Shown here in pieces: positions 55,663 through 64,000 of a stretch of 64,000 nucleotides of DNA. Source of the stretch: Halarcobacter sp. (GTDB taxonomy: Bacteria; Campylobacterota; Campylobacteria; Campylobacterales; Arcobacteraceae); contig NZ_OY781470.1 of assembly GCF_963676935.1 (NCBI RefSeq), positions 496,001 to 560,000 on the forward strand. The letters run 5' to 3'. The notes under the pieces were generated by a model. The model made no database searches. It saw nothing but the letters and a program-made list of their open reading frames with translations, and was not told the origin of the DNA. Numbering within the stretch: position 1 is the first letter of the stretch; every line of letters begins with the position of its first letter. The position numbers and the translations under genes were made by a program.

Positions 55663-56991
55663 ATGCTTGATTCTAAACCTTTTATTTTATTTTTCAAATA
55701 TGTAATCCCTTCTATGTTGGGTTTTTTAGCAATATCATCTGCAAGTATTATTGATGGATATTTTGTAGGTAATTATATTGGCTCAGTAAGTTTAGCGGCT
55801 ATTACTGTTTCTTTCCCTTTATTTAATATTTTATTTGGCTTTGCTTTGATGTTTGCAGTTGGAAGCTCAGTTATTACTGGTAAATTAATGGGAGAGGGTA
55901 ATAAAGAAGAAGCCTCTAATGTTTTTTCAAAAGCTATATATGTTATTGTTGTACTTTCAATCTCTTTGAATTTGTTGCTTTATCTAAATATAAACAATGT
56001 TTTAGACTTGATAAATGTAAAAGATCAACTAAGAGTTGAAACCCTAAATTATCTTCCTGTTATTTTAAATTTTTTACCATTTTTGATGATAGGAATTACA
56101 GTTGATTATTTTGTAAAAGTAGATGAAAATCCAAACTTATCTTTTCTAGCCTTACTTATAAGCTCACTTATTAACATAGTTTTAGATTATATTTTCATAG
56201 TAAAATTTGATTGGGGTATAAGTGGTGCTGCATATGCAACTGGTATTTCACAAGTTTTTATCTTACTGGTATTACTTCCACATTTTTTTCTAAAAAAGTC
56301 AACACTAAGACTAGTAAAACCAAGAGGAAGTTTTTTAAGTATATTTAATGCCTTAAAAAACGGTTCTTCAGAGTTTATCAATGAATCTTCTGTAGGTATA
56401 ACTATCTTAGTTTTTAATTATATTTTATTAAAAACTTTTGGTCCTTTAGGTATTGCTTCTTTTACTATTATAGGATATTTTATAACCATTAGTATCATGA
56501 CAAGTTTTGCTGTTTCAGATTCTTTACAAGCTATTATTAGTAAAAATTTTGGTGCACAATATTTTAATAGAATGAAAAGTTTTTTAAAATTAGGAGTAGT
56601 AAGTATTTTATGTGTAGAGATAATTTTAACCTTGTTTGCAATAATTACACCGGAGTCATTGATAAATATATTTATCAATGACAATGATATAAAAACAAAG
56701 CATATAACTATAGATTTTATCTCTTATGTATGGCCTGCATTTATTTTTTCAGGCTTAAATTTGTTAGCAAGTGCATATTTAACATCAATACAAAAGCCAC
56801 TTTATTCAGGACTAATAGCTATCATGAGAAGTTTAATCTTCCCAATAATATTTATTTTTATATTGCCTCTTATTTTTGGAGATATAGGAATATTTATAGC
56901 CTTATCGTGTGCTGAGATATTAACTTTTATTTTTGCATTTAGATTTTTTATGCTAAATAGACCAAGTGTTCTTTCAAAAGTTTCTACGTAA
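55663..56991 (+). CDS. MATE-family efflux transporter
   Basis: A 442-residue polytopic protein with 12 predicted TM helices, of the MATE (multidrug and toxin extrusion) family, which exports organic cations by Na+ or H+ antiport. The repeated halves are visible, each beginning with a glycine/serine-rich segment (ISSASIIDGYFVGNYIG; FGPLGIASFTIIGYF), and the first helix start MLGFLAISSASIIDGYF is typical. The substrate is not predictable. It stands alone upstream of the RloA/RloB pair. Confidence 0.88.
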   Translation: MLDSKPFILFFKYVIPSMLGFLAISSASIIDGYFVGNYIGSVSLAAITVSFPLFNILFGFALMFAVGSSVITGKLMGEGNKEEASNVFSKAIYVIVVLSISLNLLLYLNINNVLDLINVKDQLRVETLNYLPVILNFLPFLMIGITVDYFVKVDENPNLSFLALLISSLINIVLDYIFIVKFDWGISGAAYATGISQVFILLVLLPHFFLKKSTLRLVKPRGSFLSIFNALKNGSSEFINESSVGITILVFNYILLKTFGPLGIASFTIIGYFITISIMTSFAVSDSLQAIISKNFGAQYFNRMKSFLKLGVVSILCVEIILTLFAIITPESLINIFINDNDIKTKHITIDFISYVWPAFIFSGLNLLASAYLTSIQKPLYSGLIAIMRSLIFPIIFIFILPLIFGDIGIFIALSCAEILTFIFAFRFFMLNRPSVLSKVST

Positions 56992-57120
56992 AACTTATAT
57001 TTTAAATTACATTAATATTTAATTATAGATATTAATAAATCAACTATTTGTAAAAATATTGCAAAAATTAAGTTTATTATGTTAATATTTTAAAATATAA
57101 AGATTATTAAGGAAAATATT

Positions 57121-58395
57121 GTGTTATTACAATTTAGTGTAAATAATCATAAATCAATTAAAGATACTATTGAATTTAGTCTATTAAAAGAATCACAAGA
57201 TAAAGGGAATTCTTTTAAGATTAGACAATATGAATTATTAAAAAGTGCCATTGTTTATGGTGCAAATGCAAGTGGAAAAAGTAATTTTTTAAAATCACTT
57301 GCATTTATGGGTAGAATTGTTTTAAATAAAGACAAGGTAATTCAATCAACTGATTTATTAGCACATATTCCATTTAGATTAAATACAGAGACAGAAGATA
57401 GTTCAAGTACGTTTGAAGTTGTATTTTTTATCGATGATATAAAATATAGATATGGATTTGAACTAGATAAAACAACAGTTTATTCAGAGTGGCTTTATGC
57501 AGATGAAAAAGGCAAAGAAGCAAAACTTTTTTATAGAGATATTGAAGAAGAAGATTATGTAAATTCAAATAGATTCAAAGAAGGTTATAACTTTTTTGAT
57601 AAAAATAATTCAAATATTAGAATTTCTAAAAATCAACTTTTTATTTGGAAATGTGATCAAAATGATGGTGAAATTTCAAAATCTATTTTGAATTGGTTTA
57701 ATCATGTAAATTTTATTGATGGTATTGATCATGATGGATACATAGAGTATACAATGGAACAAATGGAAAATCATGAGTTTAAATGTGAAATGATAAACCT
57801 TATTAAAACAGCTGATATTGGTATTGAAGATATTTTATTAGAAAAGAAAGAAGTACCGTCAAATATTGTTGAAGAATTACCTTTCCCTAAGGAACTGAAA
57901 GAGAAAATATTAAAAGAGGGTGGTTTAAAAGAAATTTCTTTAGATACATATCATAAAAAATTTGATAAAAATAATAATGAAATTGGAAATGTAGTATTTA
58001 ATTTGGAAAAAGAAGAATCAATCGGTACAAGAAAGTTTTTTAAAATGACAGCACCTATTTTAAATACTTTAAAAGAAGGAAAAATTTTAATCATAGATGA
58101 ACTAGATGCAAGTTTACATCCTATGCTTACAAAGTCATTGATTGAAATGTTTCATAATGAGGAACTTAATACAAAAAATGCACAATTGATTTTTGCTACA
58201 CATGATACCAACTTATTAACGCCATCATTATTTAGAAGAGATCAAATTTGGTTAACAGAAAAAGATAAATATGGTGCAACAAATATTTATTCATTGGCTC
58301 AGTTTAAAGATGTAAGAGCAAAAGAGAACTTTGAAAAAAATTATATTCAAGGTAAATATGGAGCTATTCCATATCTTGGAAAGTTTGAGTTTTAG
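57121..58395 (+). CDS. RloA-type AAA ATPase (AbiLi-like)
   Basis: A 424-residue AAA_21/OLD-like ATPase. It starts at GTG 57121 after AAGGAAA. It has Walker A G47-A-N-A-S-G-K-S54, a signature-like region and Walker B ILIIDELDASLHP (about 322-334) followed by ATHDTNLL. The middle region holds the usual variable insertion. Together with the RloB gene 2 bp downstream it forms the RloA-RloB pair, related to the lactococcal AbiL abortive-infection system. It probably senses phage or nucleic acid and controls the RloB effector. Confidence 0.85.
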   Translation: MLLQFSVNNHKSIKDTIEFSLLKESQDKGNSFKIRQYELLKSAIVYGANASGKSNFLKSLAFMGRIVLNKDKVIQSTDLLAHIPFRLNTETEDSSSTFEVVFFIDDIKYRYGFELDKTTVYSEWLYADEKGKEAKLFYRDIEEEDYVNSNRFKEGYNFFDKNNSNIRISKNQLFIWKCDQNDGEISKSILNWFNHVNFIDGIDHDGYIEYTMEQMENHEFKCEMINLIKTADIGIEDILLEKKEVPSNIVEELPFPKELKEKILKEGGLKEISLDTYHKKFDKNNNEIGNVVFNLEKEESIGTRKFFKMTAPILNTLKEGKILIIDELDASLHPMLTKSLIEMFHNEELNTKNAQLIFATHDTNLLTPSLFRRDQIWLTEKDKYGATNIYSLAQFKDVRAKENFEKNYIQGKYGAIPYLGKFEF

Positions 58396-58397
58396 TT

Positions 58398-59165
58398 ATG
58401 GCAAGGCGAGGGCAAGATAGTTCTGATAAACTTCATAATAGAAGAAAACAAGCTCTAAAAGCACAAGATTTTAAATCTAAAAAGAAAGATAAATCTAAAG
58501 TTCCAGATATAATCATTTCATGTGAAGATTCTGTATCTGCCCCAGCTTATTTTAGAAATATTGTTAAAAACCTTATTAAAGAAAAAAAGATTACGCAAGA
58601 TTCATTTGTGATAGTTCCTTCTGAAATTTTAAGTGGAACTAACCCTTCTAAGGTTTTAGAAAGATTAAAAAAATATGAAGATAGGAATGGTAAAACATAT
58701 AAAGATTTTCAACATAAATGGATAGTAATAGATAGAGATGTTGAAAGAGTCAATGGCGGTGGACATACCACAGAAGATTTTAATGTTGCAATTAATAATG
58801 CTAAAAGTACTAAACAAAATTTAAATATTGAAGTTGCATATTCAAATGATTCTTTTGAATTATGGTATCTCCTACATTTTAATTATATTACAACTGGTAT
58901 TTTAAGAGATGATATTAATACAAAATTAATTAAAAAGCTGAAAGAAAAAAATCCATATAAATTTTCTAAATTAAATAAAAAAAATATTAAACAAGATAAC
59001 TATGTAAAATATATTTTTGAGGAACTTTTAGAGTTTCAAGAAGATGCAATTAAGAATGCAGAAAGATTATTGGAAAGTTATGGAAATCAACACTCTCCAG
59101 AAAAAGATAATCCATCAACTACAATCCATAAACTTGTAGTAATTTTAAAAACATTAAATCAATAA
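58398..59165 (+). CDS. RloB-type putative nuclease (AbiLii-like)
   Basis: A 255-residue RloB-family protein. The hallmark motifs are recognisable: C42-E43 in IISCEDSVSAPAYF (TOPRIM-like acidic residue), the D-D pair in WIVIDRDVE, SNDSFELWYLLHFNY, and a final NPSTTIHKLV. The N terminus is basic. It is presumably the effector of the pair. In AbiL-type systems the toxic activity is thought to be in this partner. The first motif (usually EGE) is here EDS, which may matter for activity. Confidence 0.83.
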   Translation: MARRGQDSSDKLHNRRKQALKAQDFKSKKKDKSKVPDIIISCEDSVSAPAYFRNIVKNLIKEKKITQDSFVIVPSEILSGTNPSKVLERLKKYEDRNGKTYKDFQHKWIVIDRDVERVNGGGHTTEDFNVAINNAKSTKQNLNIEVAYSNDSFELWYLLHFNYITTGILRDDINTKLIKKLKEKNPYKFSKLNKKNIKQDNYVKYIFEELLEFQEDAIKNAERLLESYGNQHSPEKDNPSTTIHKLVVILKTLNQ

Positions 59166-59205
59166 ATAATTAATAAATCTAATGTTTTATGAAGATTCAA
59201 GGTGG

Positions 59206-59261
59206 AAGAGAAAATTTATGTAAAAGCTTACTAAACTAAGTAAGTATATAAATTTTCTCTT
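59206..59261. terminator. Large inverted repeat after rloB
   Basis: AAGAGAAAATTTAT (59206-59219) and ATAAATTTTCTCTT (59248-59261) are perfect 14-bp inverted arms. The 28-nt interior contains a second small stem (CTTACT/AGTAAG). It lies between the convergent stops of rloB and lepA and probably acts as a bidirectional terminator. Confidence 0.75.
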
Positions 59262-59285
59262 TTAAGGTAGAAGATGTGCTGAAGA

Positions 59286-61073
59286 TTAAATCTTCAACAC
59301 TGCCATAAAAGCTTCTTGTGGTACGTTTACTTTACCAATCGCTTTCATTCTTTTCTTACCTGCTTTTTGTTTCTCTAGTAGTTTTCTTTTTCTTGTAATA
59401 TCCCCACCATAACATTTTGCAGTTACATTTTTACCTGTAGATTTTACAGTTTCTCTTGCAATAATATTACTTCCAATACTTGCTTGTATTGCTACTTCAA
59501 ATAGTTGTCTTGGAATTAGCTCTTTTAAGGCTTTTATAAACTCTCTACCTTTACTTAGGGCTTTATTCTCAGGAACTATTATTGATAAGGCATCTACAAC
59601 TTCACCTGCAACTTTTATATCAAGTTTTTGTAAAACACCTGGTCTAAAACCTATTGGTTCATAATCAAAAGATGCATAACCTTTTGTTGTAGATTTTAGT
59701 TTATCATAGAAGTCCATTACAATCTCATTCATTGGAATATCATAATCCAATAAAACCCTTTTACCTAAATAATCCATTTTATTTTGTATAGCTCTTTTAT
59801 CATTAAGCAGTTTAATAACATTTCCTAAAAATTCATCAGGTACTAAAATAGTTGCTTTTACATATGGTTCAAAGATTGTATCAATATAGTTAGGCTCTGG
59901 TAATTCACTTGGATTTTGAATTGTTATTCTTTCTCCATCATTTTTAAGCACTTCATATATAACAGTAGGTGCTGTTGCAATTAAATCAAGATTAAATTCC
60001 CTTTCAAGTCTCTCTTTTATAACTTCCATATGAAGCATTCCTAAAAAACCTGTTCTAAATCCACTTCCTAGTGCTGCTGAAGATTCTGGTTCAAAAGAGA
60101 TTGATGAGTCATTTAGTTGAAGTTTAATTAAAGCCTCTCTTAAATCTTCAAATTTATCTGTTTCTATTGGATAGATTCCTGCAAATACAAAAGGTTTAGC
60201 AGGTTCAAATCCTTCAATTGCTTTTTGTGTTGGGTTTTTTGCATCAGTCATTGTATCCCCAACTGCAATTCCATCAAGTGTTTTTAATCCTAAAATAACT
60301 ATTCCAATTTCACCTGTTTTGATTTCAGTTGTTTTTTCTCTTTTTATTGGGTGTGGATACATTAAATCTAATACTGGATGTTGAACTTTTGTATTCATCA
60401 TCTTAAGCATTTGACCTTTTTTAATACTTCCATCATAAACTCTAACAAGTGCTAGTGCACCTAAATAGTTATCAAACCATGAATCATAAATTAATGCTTT
60501 TGTAGGAGCTTCCTCATCTCCTTCTGGAGCTGGAACTCTATCTACAATAGAATCAATTAAATCTTTTACACCTAAACCTGTTTTTGCAGAGATAAGATTA
60601 TGTTCTGTACAATCTAAACCTATAGCTTCTTCTGTTTCTTCTAAAACTCTCATTGGGTCAGCACTAGGTAAGTCGATTTTATTAACAACTGGAAGTAGTT
60701 CTAAATCATTATCCAAGGCAATATATACATTGGCAATAGTTTGTGCTTCAACACCTTGTGTTGAATCTACAATCAAAAGTGCACCTTCTGATGAAGCTAA
60801 ACTTCTACTTACTTCATAAGAGAAGTCAACGTGTCCTGGAGTGTCAATTAGGTTTAAGATATACTCTTCACCATCTTTTATATATTTTAATCTAACGCTT
60901 TGAGCTTTAATAGTAATACCACGCTCTTGTTCAATATCCATTGTATCCATTACCTGAGATGACATCTCTCTATCTGTAATAGCTCCACACTCTTGTATTA
61001 TTCTATCAGCTAGTGTAGATTTCCCATGGTCAATATGAGCAATAATACTAAAGTTTCTAATGTTTTTTTGCAA
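59286..61073 (-). CDS. lepA: Translation elongation factor 4 (LepA)
   Basis: LepA is a ribosome-associated GTPase that can back-translocate ribosomes and acts in initiation or stress. The 595-residue protein has G1 [10 protein letters not shown], the G2/G3 motifs [10 protein letters not shown] and DTPGHVDF, G4 NKIDLPSAD, and a C-terminal domain ending [11 protein letters not shown]. It is full length. The AATTATGG-type spacing before the start is normal. Confidence 0.97.
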   Translation of the reverse strand: MQKNIRNFSIIAHIDHGKSTLADRIIQECGAITDREMSSQVMDTMDIEQERGITIKAQSVRLKYIKDGEEYILNLIDTPGHVDFSYEVSRSLASSEGALLIVDSTQGVEAQTIANVYIALDNDLELLPVVNKIDLPSADPMRVLEETEEAIGLDCTEHNLISAKTGLGVKDLIDSIVDRVPAPEGDEEAPTKALIYDSWFDNYLGALALVRVYDGSIKKGQMLKMMNTKVQHPVLDLMYPHPIKREKTTEIKTGEIGIVILGLKTLDGIAVGDTMTDAKNPTQKAIEGFEPAKPFVFAGIYPIETDKFEDLREALIKLQLNDSSISFEPESSAALGSGFRTGFLGMLHMEVIKERLEREFNLDLIATAPTVIYEVLKNDGERITIQNPSELPEPNYIDTIFEPYVKATILVPDEFLGNVIKLLNDKRAIQNKMDYLGKRVLLDYDIPMNEIVMDFYDKLKSTTKGYASFDYEPIGFRPGVLQKLDIKVAGEVVDALSIIVPENKALSKGREFIKALKELIPRQLFEVAIQASIGSNIIARETVKSTGKNVTAKCYGGDITRKRKLLEKQKAGKKRMKAIGKVNVPQEAFMAVLKI

Positions 61074-61158
61074 GTTTAATCCTAAAATAGAGTTATTTAA
61101 ATTGGGCGATTATATCTAAAATTTAGTTATGAGTGAGTTAATTTATAATTTATTTGAA

Positions 61159-61191
61159 AAAGTAGTTTTAGGATTAACCTAAAACCACTTT
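61159..61191 (-). terminator. Intrinsic terminator of the OmpA gene
   Basis: AAAGTAGTTTTAGG (61159-61172) and CCTAAAACCACTTT (61178-61191) pair over 14 bp with one mismatch around ATTAA. On the minus strand, after the ompA stop, it is followed by TTTTTC, so it ends the OmpA transcript before lepA. Confidence 0.8.
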
Positions 61192-61203
61192 AATTTGGAG
61201 AGA

Positions 61204-62298
61204 TTATCTTTGAATTGAACCTTCAACTCTTCTGTTTAATGCTCTACCTTCTTCTGTTTCATTTGTAGCTACTGGTCTTGTTTCACCATAACCAATTGAT
61301 TTTAATCTTGTTGAGTCAACACCATAAGCTTCTAAAGCTTTAACAACTGATGCAGCTCTTCTTTCAGATAGTTTTTGATTATACTCATCACTACCTTTTG
61401 CATCTGTATGTGCTTCAATTTTACCACTTACTGATGGGAATGCTTTCATAAAGTCAGCAAATTTTTTGATTCTTGAATCATAAGAGTTTTTAATTCTTGA
61501 ACTATCAAAGTCAAATAAGATGTTAAGGTTTACTTTTAATGAACATCCATTTTCATCAACAATATCTCCTTTTGGAGTATCTGGACATTTATCTTTTGAA
61601 TCAACTACCCCATCTTGGTCACTATCAATTTCACATCCTAATTTATCAACAACTGCACCAACAGCTGAATTTGGACATTGGTCATTCATATCAAATACAC
61701 CATCATTATCAGAATCTTTAGGTGCAGGAGTTTCATCAACTTTTGGAGCTTCAGGAGCTGCTTTTTTACCAAATGGAATTGCAATACCTACAGTATAAAG
61801 TAGGTTATTATCTCCATGATCAGTTTCAATAACATGTCTTAAATCTGTTTTTAAATAAACATCTTCAGAGATTTTGTATTTTACACCAAAACCATAGTTA
61901 CCAAAAAGTCCACTTTCATTTCCATAAAATTCATTATCAAAGTGTTCAATACCAACACCCACTAAGGCATATAGCGACGTTGCATCATTTAATCCATATT
62001 CTTTGATAAAGTTACCAAAAACTCTAGTGACATAGGTAGAAGCACCTACATTAAAAACTGTATCTTTGTACTTTACATCATCAATAGTTCTTAAAAAACC
62101 AACTTCAAATTGATCAAACATTGAGTCATCAAGGTTAAAACCAAAACTTAAACCAACATTAGCATAGTTTCTTTCTAAATTTAAATTACCTTCAGTAAAA
62201 GTTCCACCTAACATAGGAGTAACTTCATATTTATATTCACTATTTGCAGCAAACATCATCGATGCACATAGTGCAGTAGATAATATAATTTTTTTCAT
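61204..62298 (-). CDS. OmpA-family outer membrane protein
   Basis: A 364-residue porin-like protein with a signal peptide (MKKIILSTALCASMMFA), an N-terminal beta barrel (about 25-180) and a linker with thrombospondin type-3 calcium-binding repeats (DSDNDGVFDMNDQCPNS and DSDQDGVVDSKDKCPDT, separated by paired cysteines). A C-terminal peptidoglycan-binding OmpA domain (ILFDFDSSRIKNSY; HTDAKGSDEYNQKLSERRA) follows. It anchors the outer membrane to peptidoglycan and may form a small pore. Well expressed proteins of this kind are typical of Arcobacter outer membranes. Confidence 0.9.
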   Translation of the reverse strand: MKKIILSTALCASMMFAANSEYKYEVTPMLGGTFTEGNLNLERNYANVGLSFGFNLDDSMFDQFEVGFLRTIDDVKYKDTVFNVGASTYVTRVFGNFIKEYGLNDATSLYALVGVGIEHFDNEFYGNESGLFGNYGFGVKYKISEDVYLKTDLRHVIETDHGDNNLLYTVGIAIPFGKKAAPEAPKVDETPAPKDSDNDGVFDMNDQCPNSAVGAVVDKLGCEIDSDQDGVVDSKDKCPDTPKGDIVDENGCSLKVNLNILFDFDSSRIKNSYDSRIKKFADFMKAFPSVSGKIEAHTDAKGSDEYNQKLSERRAASVVKALEAYGVDSTRLKSIGYGETRPVATNETEEGRALNRRVEGSIQR

Positions 62299-62371
62299 TG
62301 TATTTCCTTGTTTTTTTGCGTATTTTTAGATATTAACTAAAAATAAATTAAATCTTTATTTAATCTTTATA

Positions 62372-63304
62372 TTAATCAATAAAGATAGAATTTACAGATT
62401 CATTATTAGTTATTCTTCTAATTGTTTCACCAATAATTCTAGTACCACTTAATACCGTAATCTTATCACTTTTTTCTTTTGCAGGGATAGTATCAGTGAT
62501 AACTAATTCATCTAATGTACCACTATTGATTCTATCAAAAGCTGGACCAGATAATACACCATGTGTACAGCAAGCCATAACTGATGTTGCACCTCTTTGT
62601 TTTAGTACTTCAGCTGCTTTTACTAGTGTTCCAGCAGTATCAACCATATCATCAACTAAAATAACATCTTTACCTTCTACTTCACCTATGATATTCATAA
62701 CTTCAGCTACATTTGCTTTTTCTCTTCTTTTATCAACAATTACTAAGTCATATCCTAGTTTATTAGCATAAGATCTAGCTCTTGCAACCCCACCAATATC
62801 TGGACTTGCAATAATTGGATTTGGAAGGTTTTTAGCTCTTAAGTAGTCTACAAAAAGAACAGAACCATAAAGGTTATCAACAGGGATATTAAAGAAACCT
62901 TGAATTTGTGCTGCGTGCAAATCTATAGTAATAACTCTATCAACTCCAGCAGTTTCTAACATATCAGCAACTAGTTTTGCTGAAATTGGAACTCTTGGAG
63001 CCGCTTTTCTATCTTGTCTTGCATATCCAAAATATGGCATTACAGCAGAGATAGATTTTGCACTTGATCTTTTAAGTGCATCAACCATAATAAGTAGCTC
63101 CATTAAGTGGTCATTTGTTGGAGCACATGTTGGTTGAACAATAAATACATCTTGTCCTCTAACACTTTCATGAATTTGAACAGAGATCTCTCCATCACTA
63201 AATTTTTGGATACTTGCTCCACCAACATTCATATTTAAATACTGACTAACTTTTTTAGCAAATTCAGGGTTTGCAGTACCACTAAAAAGCTTAAATTTTG
63301 CCAT
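62372..63304 (-). CDS. prs: Ribose-phosphate pyrophosphokinase
   Basis: Prs makes PRPP from ribose-5-phosphate and ATP, needed for purine, pyrimidine, histidine and tryptophan synthesis. The 310-residue protein begins KLFSGTANPEFAKKVS and has the ATP/ribose motifs FGYARQDRK and VDDMVDTAGTL (PRPP loop). A minus-strand TATAAT box (63355-63350) lies upstream. It is a monocistronic unit between ompA and mnmA. Confidence 0.97.
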   Translation of the reverse strand: MAKFKLFSGTANPEFAKKVSQYLNMNVGGASIQKFSDGEISVQIHESVRGQDVFIVQPTCAPTNDHLMELLIMVDALKRSSAKSISAVMPYFGYARQDRKAAPRVPISAKLVADMLETAGVDRVITIDLHAAQIQGFFNIPVDNLYGSVLFVDYLRAKNLPNPIIASPDIGGVARARSYANKLGYDLVIVDKRREKANVAEVMNIIGEVEGKDVILVDDMVDTAGTLVKAAEVLKQRGATSVMACCTHGVLSGPAFDRINSGTLDELVITDTIPAKEKSDKITVLSGTRIIGETIRRITNNESVNSIFID

Positions 63305-63388
63305 AAATTTTCCTTTTTTGATTTTCCATGTGAGATAGATATTTTTCGGATTATACCCTCTTATTACTTATACACAATTTAGAAAAAT

Positions 63389-64000
63389 TTATTTAGTTGA
63401 TTTTATCCATCCGCTACCAATAACTTTTTCATTTTGATAAAATACTGCAAGTTGTCCTGCTGCAACTCCAAAGGCTGCTTCTTTTAAGGTGATAACACCT
63501 ATATTATCAGCAATTTTTACACTACAAGGTATTGATTTTGATCTATATCTTAATTTTACCGTACATTCAAATTCCAAGTCTTTAATATACATATTCAAAT
63601 TTTCAATTTTGACTTCATTTATCTCTAATGCTTCTTTTTTACCAACTACAATTGTATTGTTTTTGGGATTTAATTTTGTTACAAAGTGTGGCTCATGAGC
63701 GCCATGAACTGTAAAGCCTCTTCTTTTTCCAATTGTATAGTGCATATAACCTTTATGTTCACCTACTATATTTCCCTCTTTATCTAATACTTTACCTGGA
63801 ATATCTATATTTGCATGTTTTTTTACTACATCAGTATAAACTGTTTCAACAAAACAAATCTCTTGTGATTCACTTTTTTCTGTAATTTTTTTATATGCTT
63901 TATCAAGTTTTTCACCAAATTTGATAATATCTTCTTTTTTATAGCTACTAAGGGGAAACATCATATATGGGAGTGCTTCTTTTTCTACTTGAGATAAGAA
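63389..64000 (-). CDS. mnmA: tRNA-specific 2-thiouridylase MnmA (C-terminal part)
   Basis: MnmA thiolates U34 of tRNA-Lys, -Glu and -Gln. The frame is open to the right edge, so the N terminus lies outside the window. The visible ~203 residues begin FLSQVEKEALPYMMFPLSS and hold the catalytic C in SESQEICFVE. They also hold HYTIGKRRGFTVHGAHEPHFV and the C-terminal beta-barrel domain ending IGSGWIKSTK. It reads right to left into the prs promoter region. Confidence 0.93.
   Translation of the reverse strand, partial: FLSQVEKEALPYMMFPLSSYKKEDIIKFGEKLDKAYKKITEKSESQEICFVETVYTDVVKKHANIDIPGKVLDKEGNIVGEHKGYMHYTIGKRRGFTVHGAHEPHFVTKLNPKNNTIVVGKKEALEINEVKIENLNMYIKDLEFECTVKLRYRSKSIPCSVKIADNIGVITLKEAAFGVAAGQLAVFYQNEKVIGSGWIKSTK

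Overview
The window is a 64-kb stretch of a low-GC bacterial chromosome, densely packed with short intergenic gaps. Gene content and protein style point to the Campylobacterota, most likely an Arcobacter-type (Arcobacteraceae) organism. The clues are: CheW next to stand-alone and PAS-linked receiver proteins, a MutS7-type MutS fused to an HNH nuclease, an OXA-type class D beta-lactamase, an OmpA porin with calcium-binding type-3 repeats, many REC-PAS signalling proteins, and housekeeping genes in Campylobacterota-like clusters. No tRNA, rRNA, CRISPR array, transposase or phage gene was seen. The assignment is from pattern recognition, not from a search.

Layout. 0-2.4 kb: chemotaxis/response-regulator operon (cheW and two receiver proteins). 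2.4-7.1 kb: cyclophilin, [2Fe-2S] ferredoxin, panD, ybaB, ispA, then groES-groEL behind a consensus promoter and a CIRCE operator. 7.1-9.1 kb: an accessory pocket with a class D beta-lactamase flanked by 10-bp-phased repeats, a cysteine-cluster protein, and a tiny transcription unit for a 12-residue peptide or small RNA. 9.2-22.2 kb: housekeeping (suhB, glmS, metK, accD, rlmH, a DksA-type protein, dusB, prmA, ftsH, a degenerate Psd-like protein, leuA). leuA is preceded by a consensus promoter and a leader peptide with a Leu4 run. 22.3-30.3 kb: an operon with a voltage-gated-type K+ channel, an RCK protein, a DUF1538/P-II-like membrane protein, thioredoxin, a haem-binding protein and MutS7-HNH.

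30.3-43.0 kb: a divergent two-component system, then a TonB receptor with a Fur-box-like site, a DUF3649-like/PepSY/DUF3325-like membrane module, a DUF4198 protein and a TolC-MacA-MacB efflux set. This reads as a metal or siderophore uptake and export region. 43.1-52.1 kb: a haem-c diguanylate cyclase, then hisA and hisH on the minus strand. Between hisA and hisH lies an opposite-strand block holding a periplasmic binding protein, histidine kinase, HD-GYP phosphodiesterase and GGDEF cyclase, which looks like a self-contained c-di-GMP pathway.

52.3-55 kb: a two-component system bracketed by two paralogous ~82-residue secreted helical proteins plus a small lipoprotein. 55-64 kb: comF, a MATE transporter, a RloA/RloB (AbiL-like) ATPase-nuclease pair that looks like an anti-phage system, then lepA, an OmpA-like porin, prs and the 3' part of mnmA. 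Several hairpins separate the units, and four or five genes appear to start at TTG. The most unusual items are the 12-codon transcription unit, the leucine leader, the small-protein two-component locus, the K+ channel/DUF1538 operon, MutS7-HNH and the phased repeats around the beta-lactamase.
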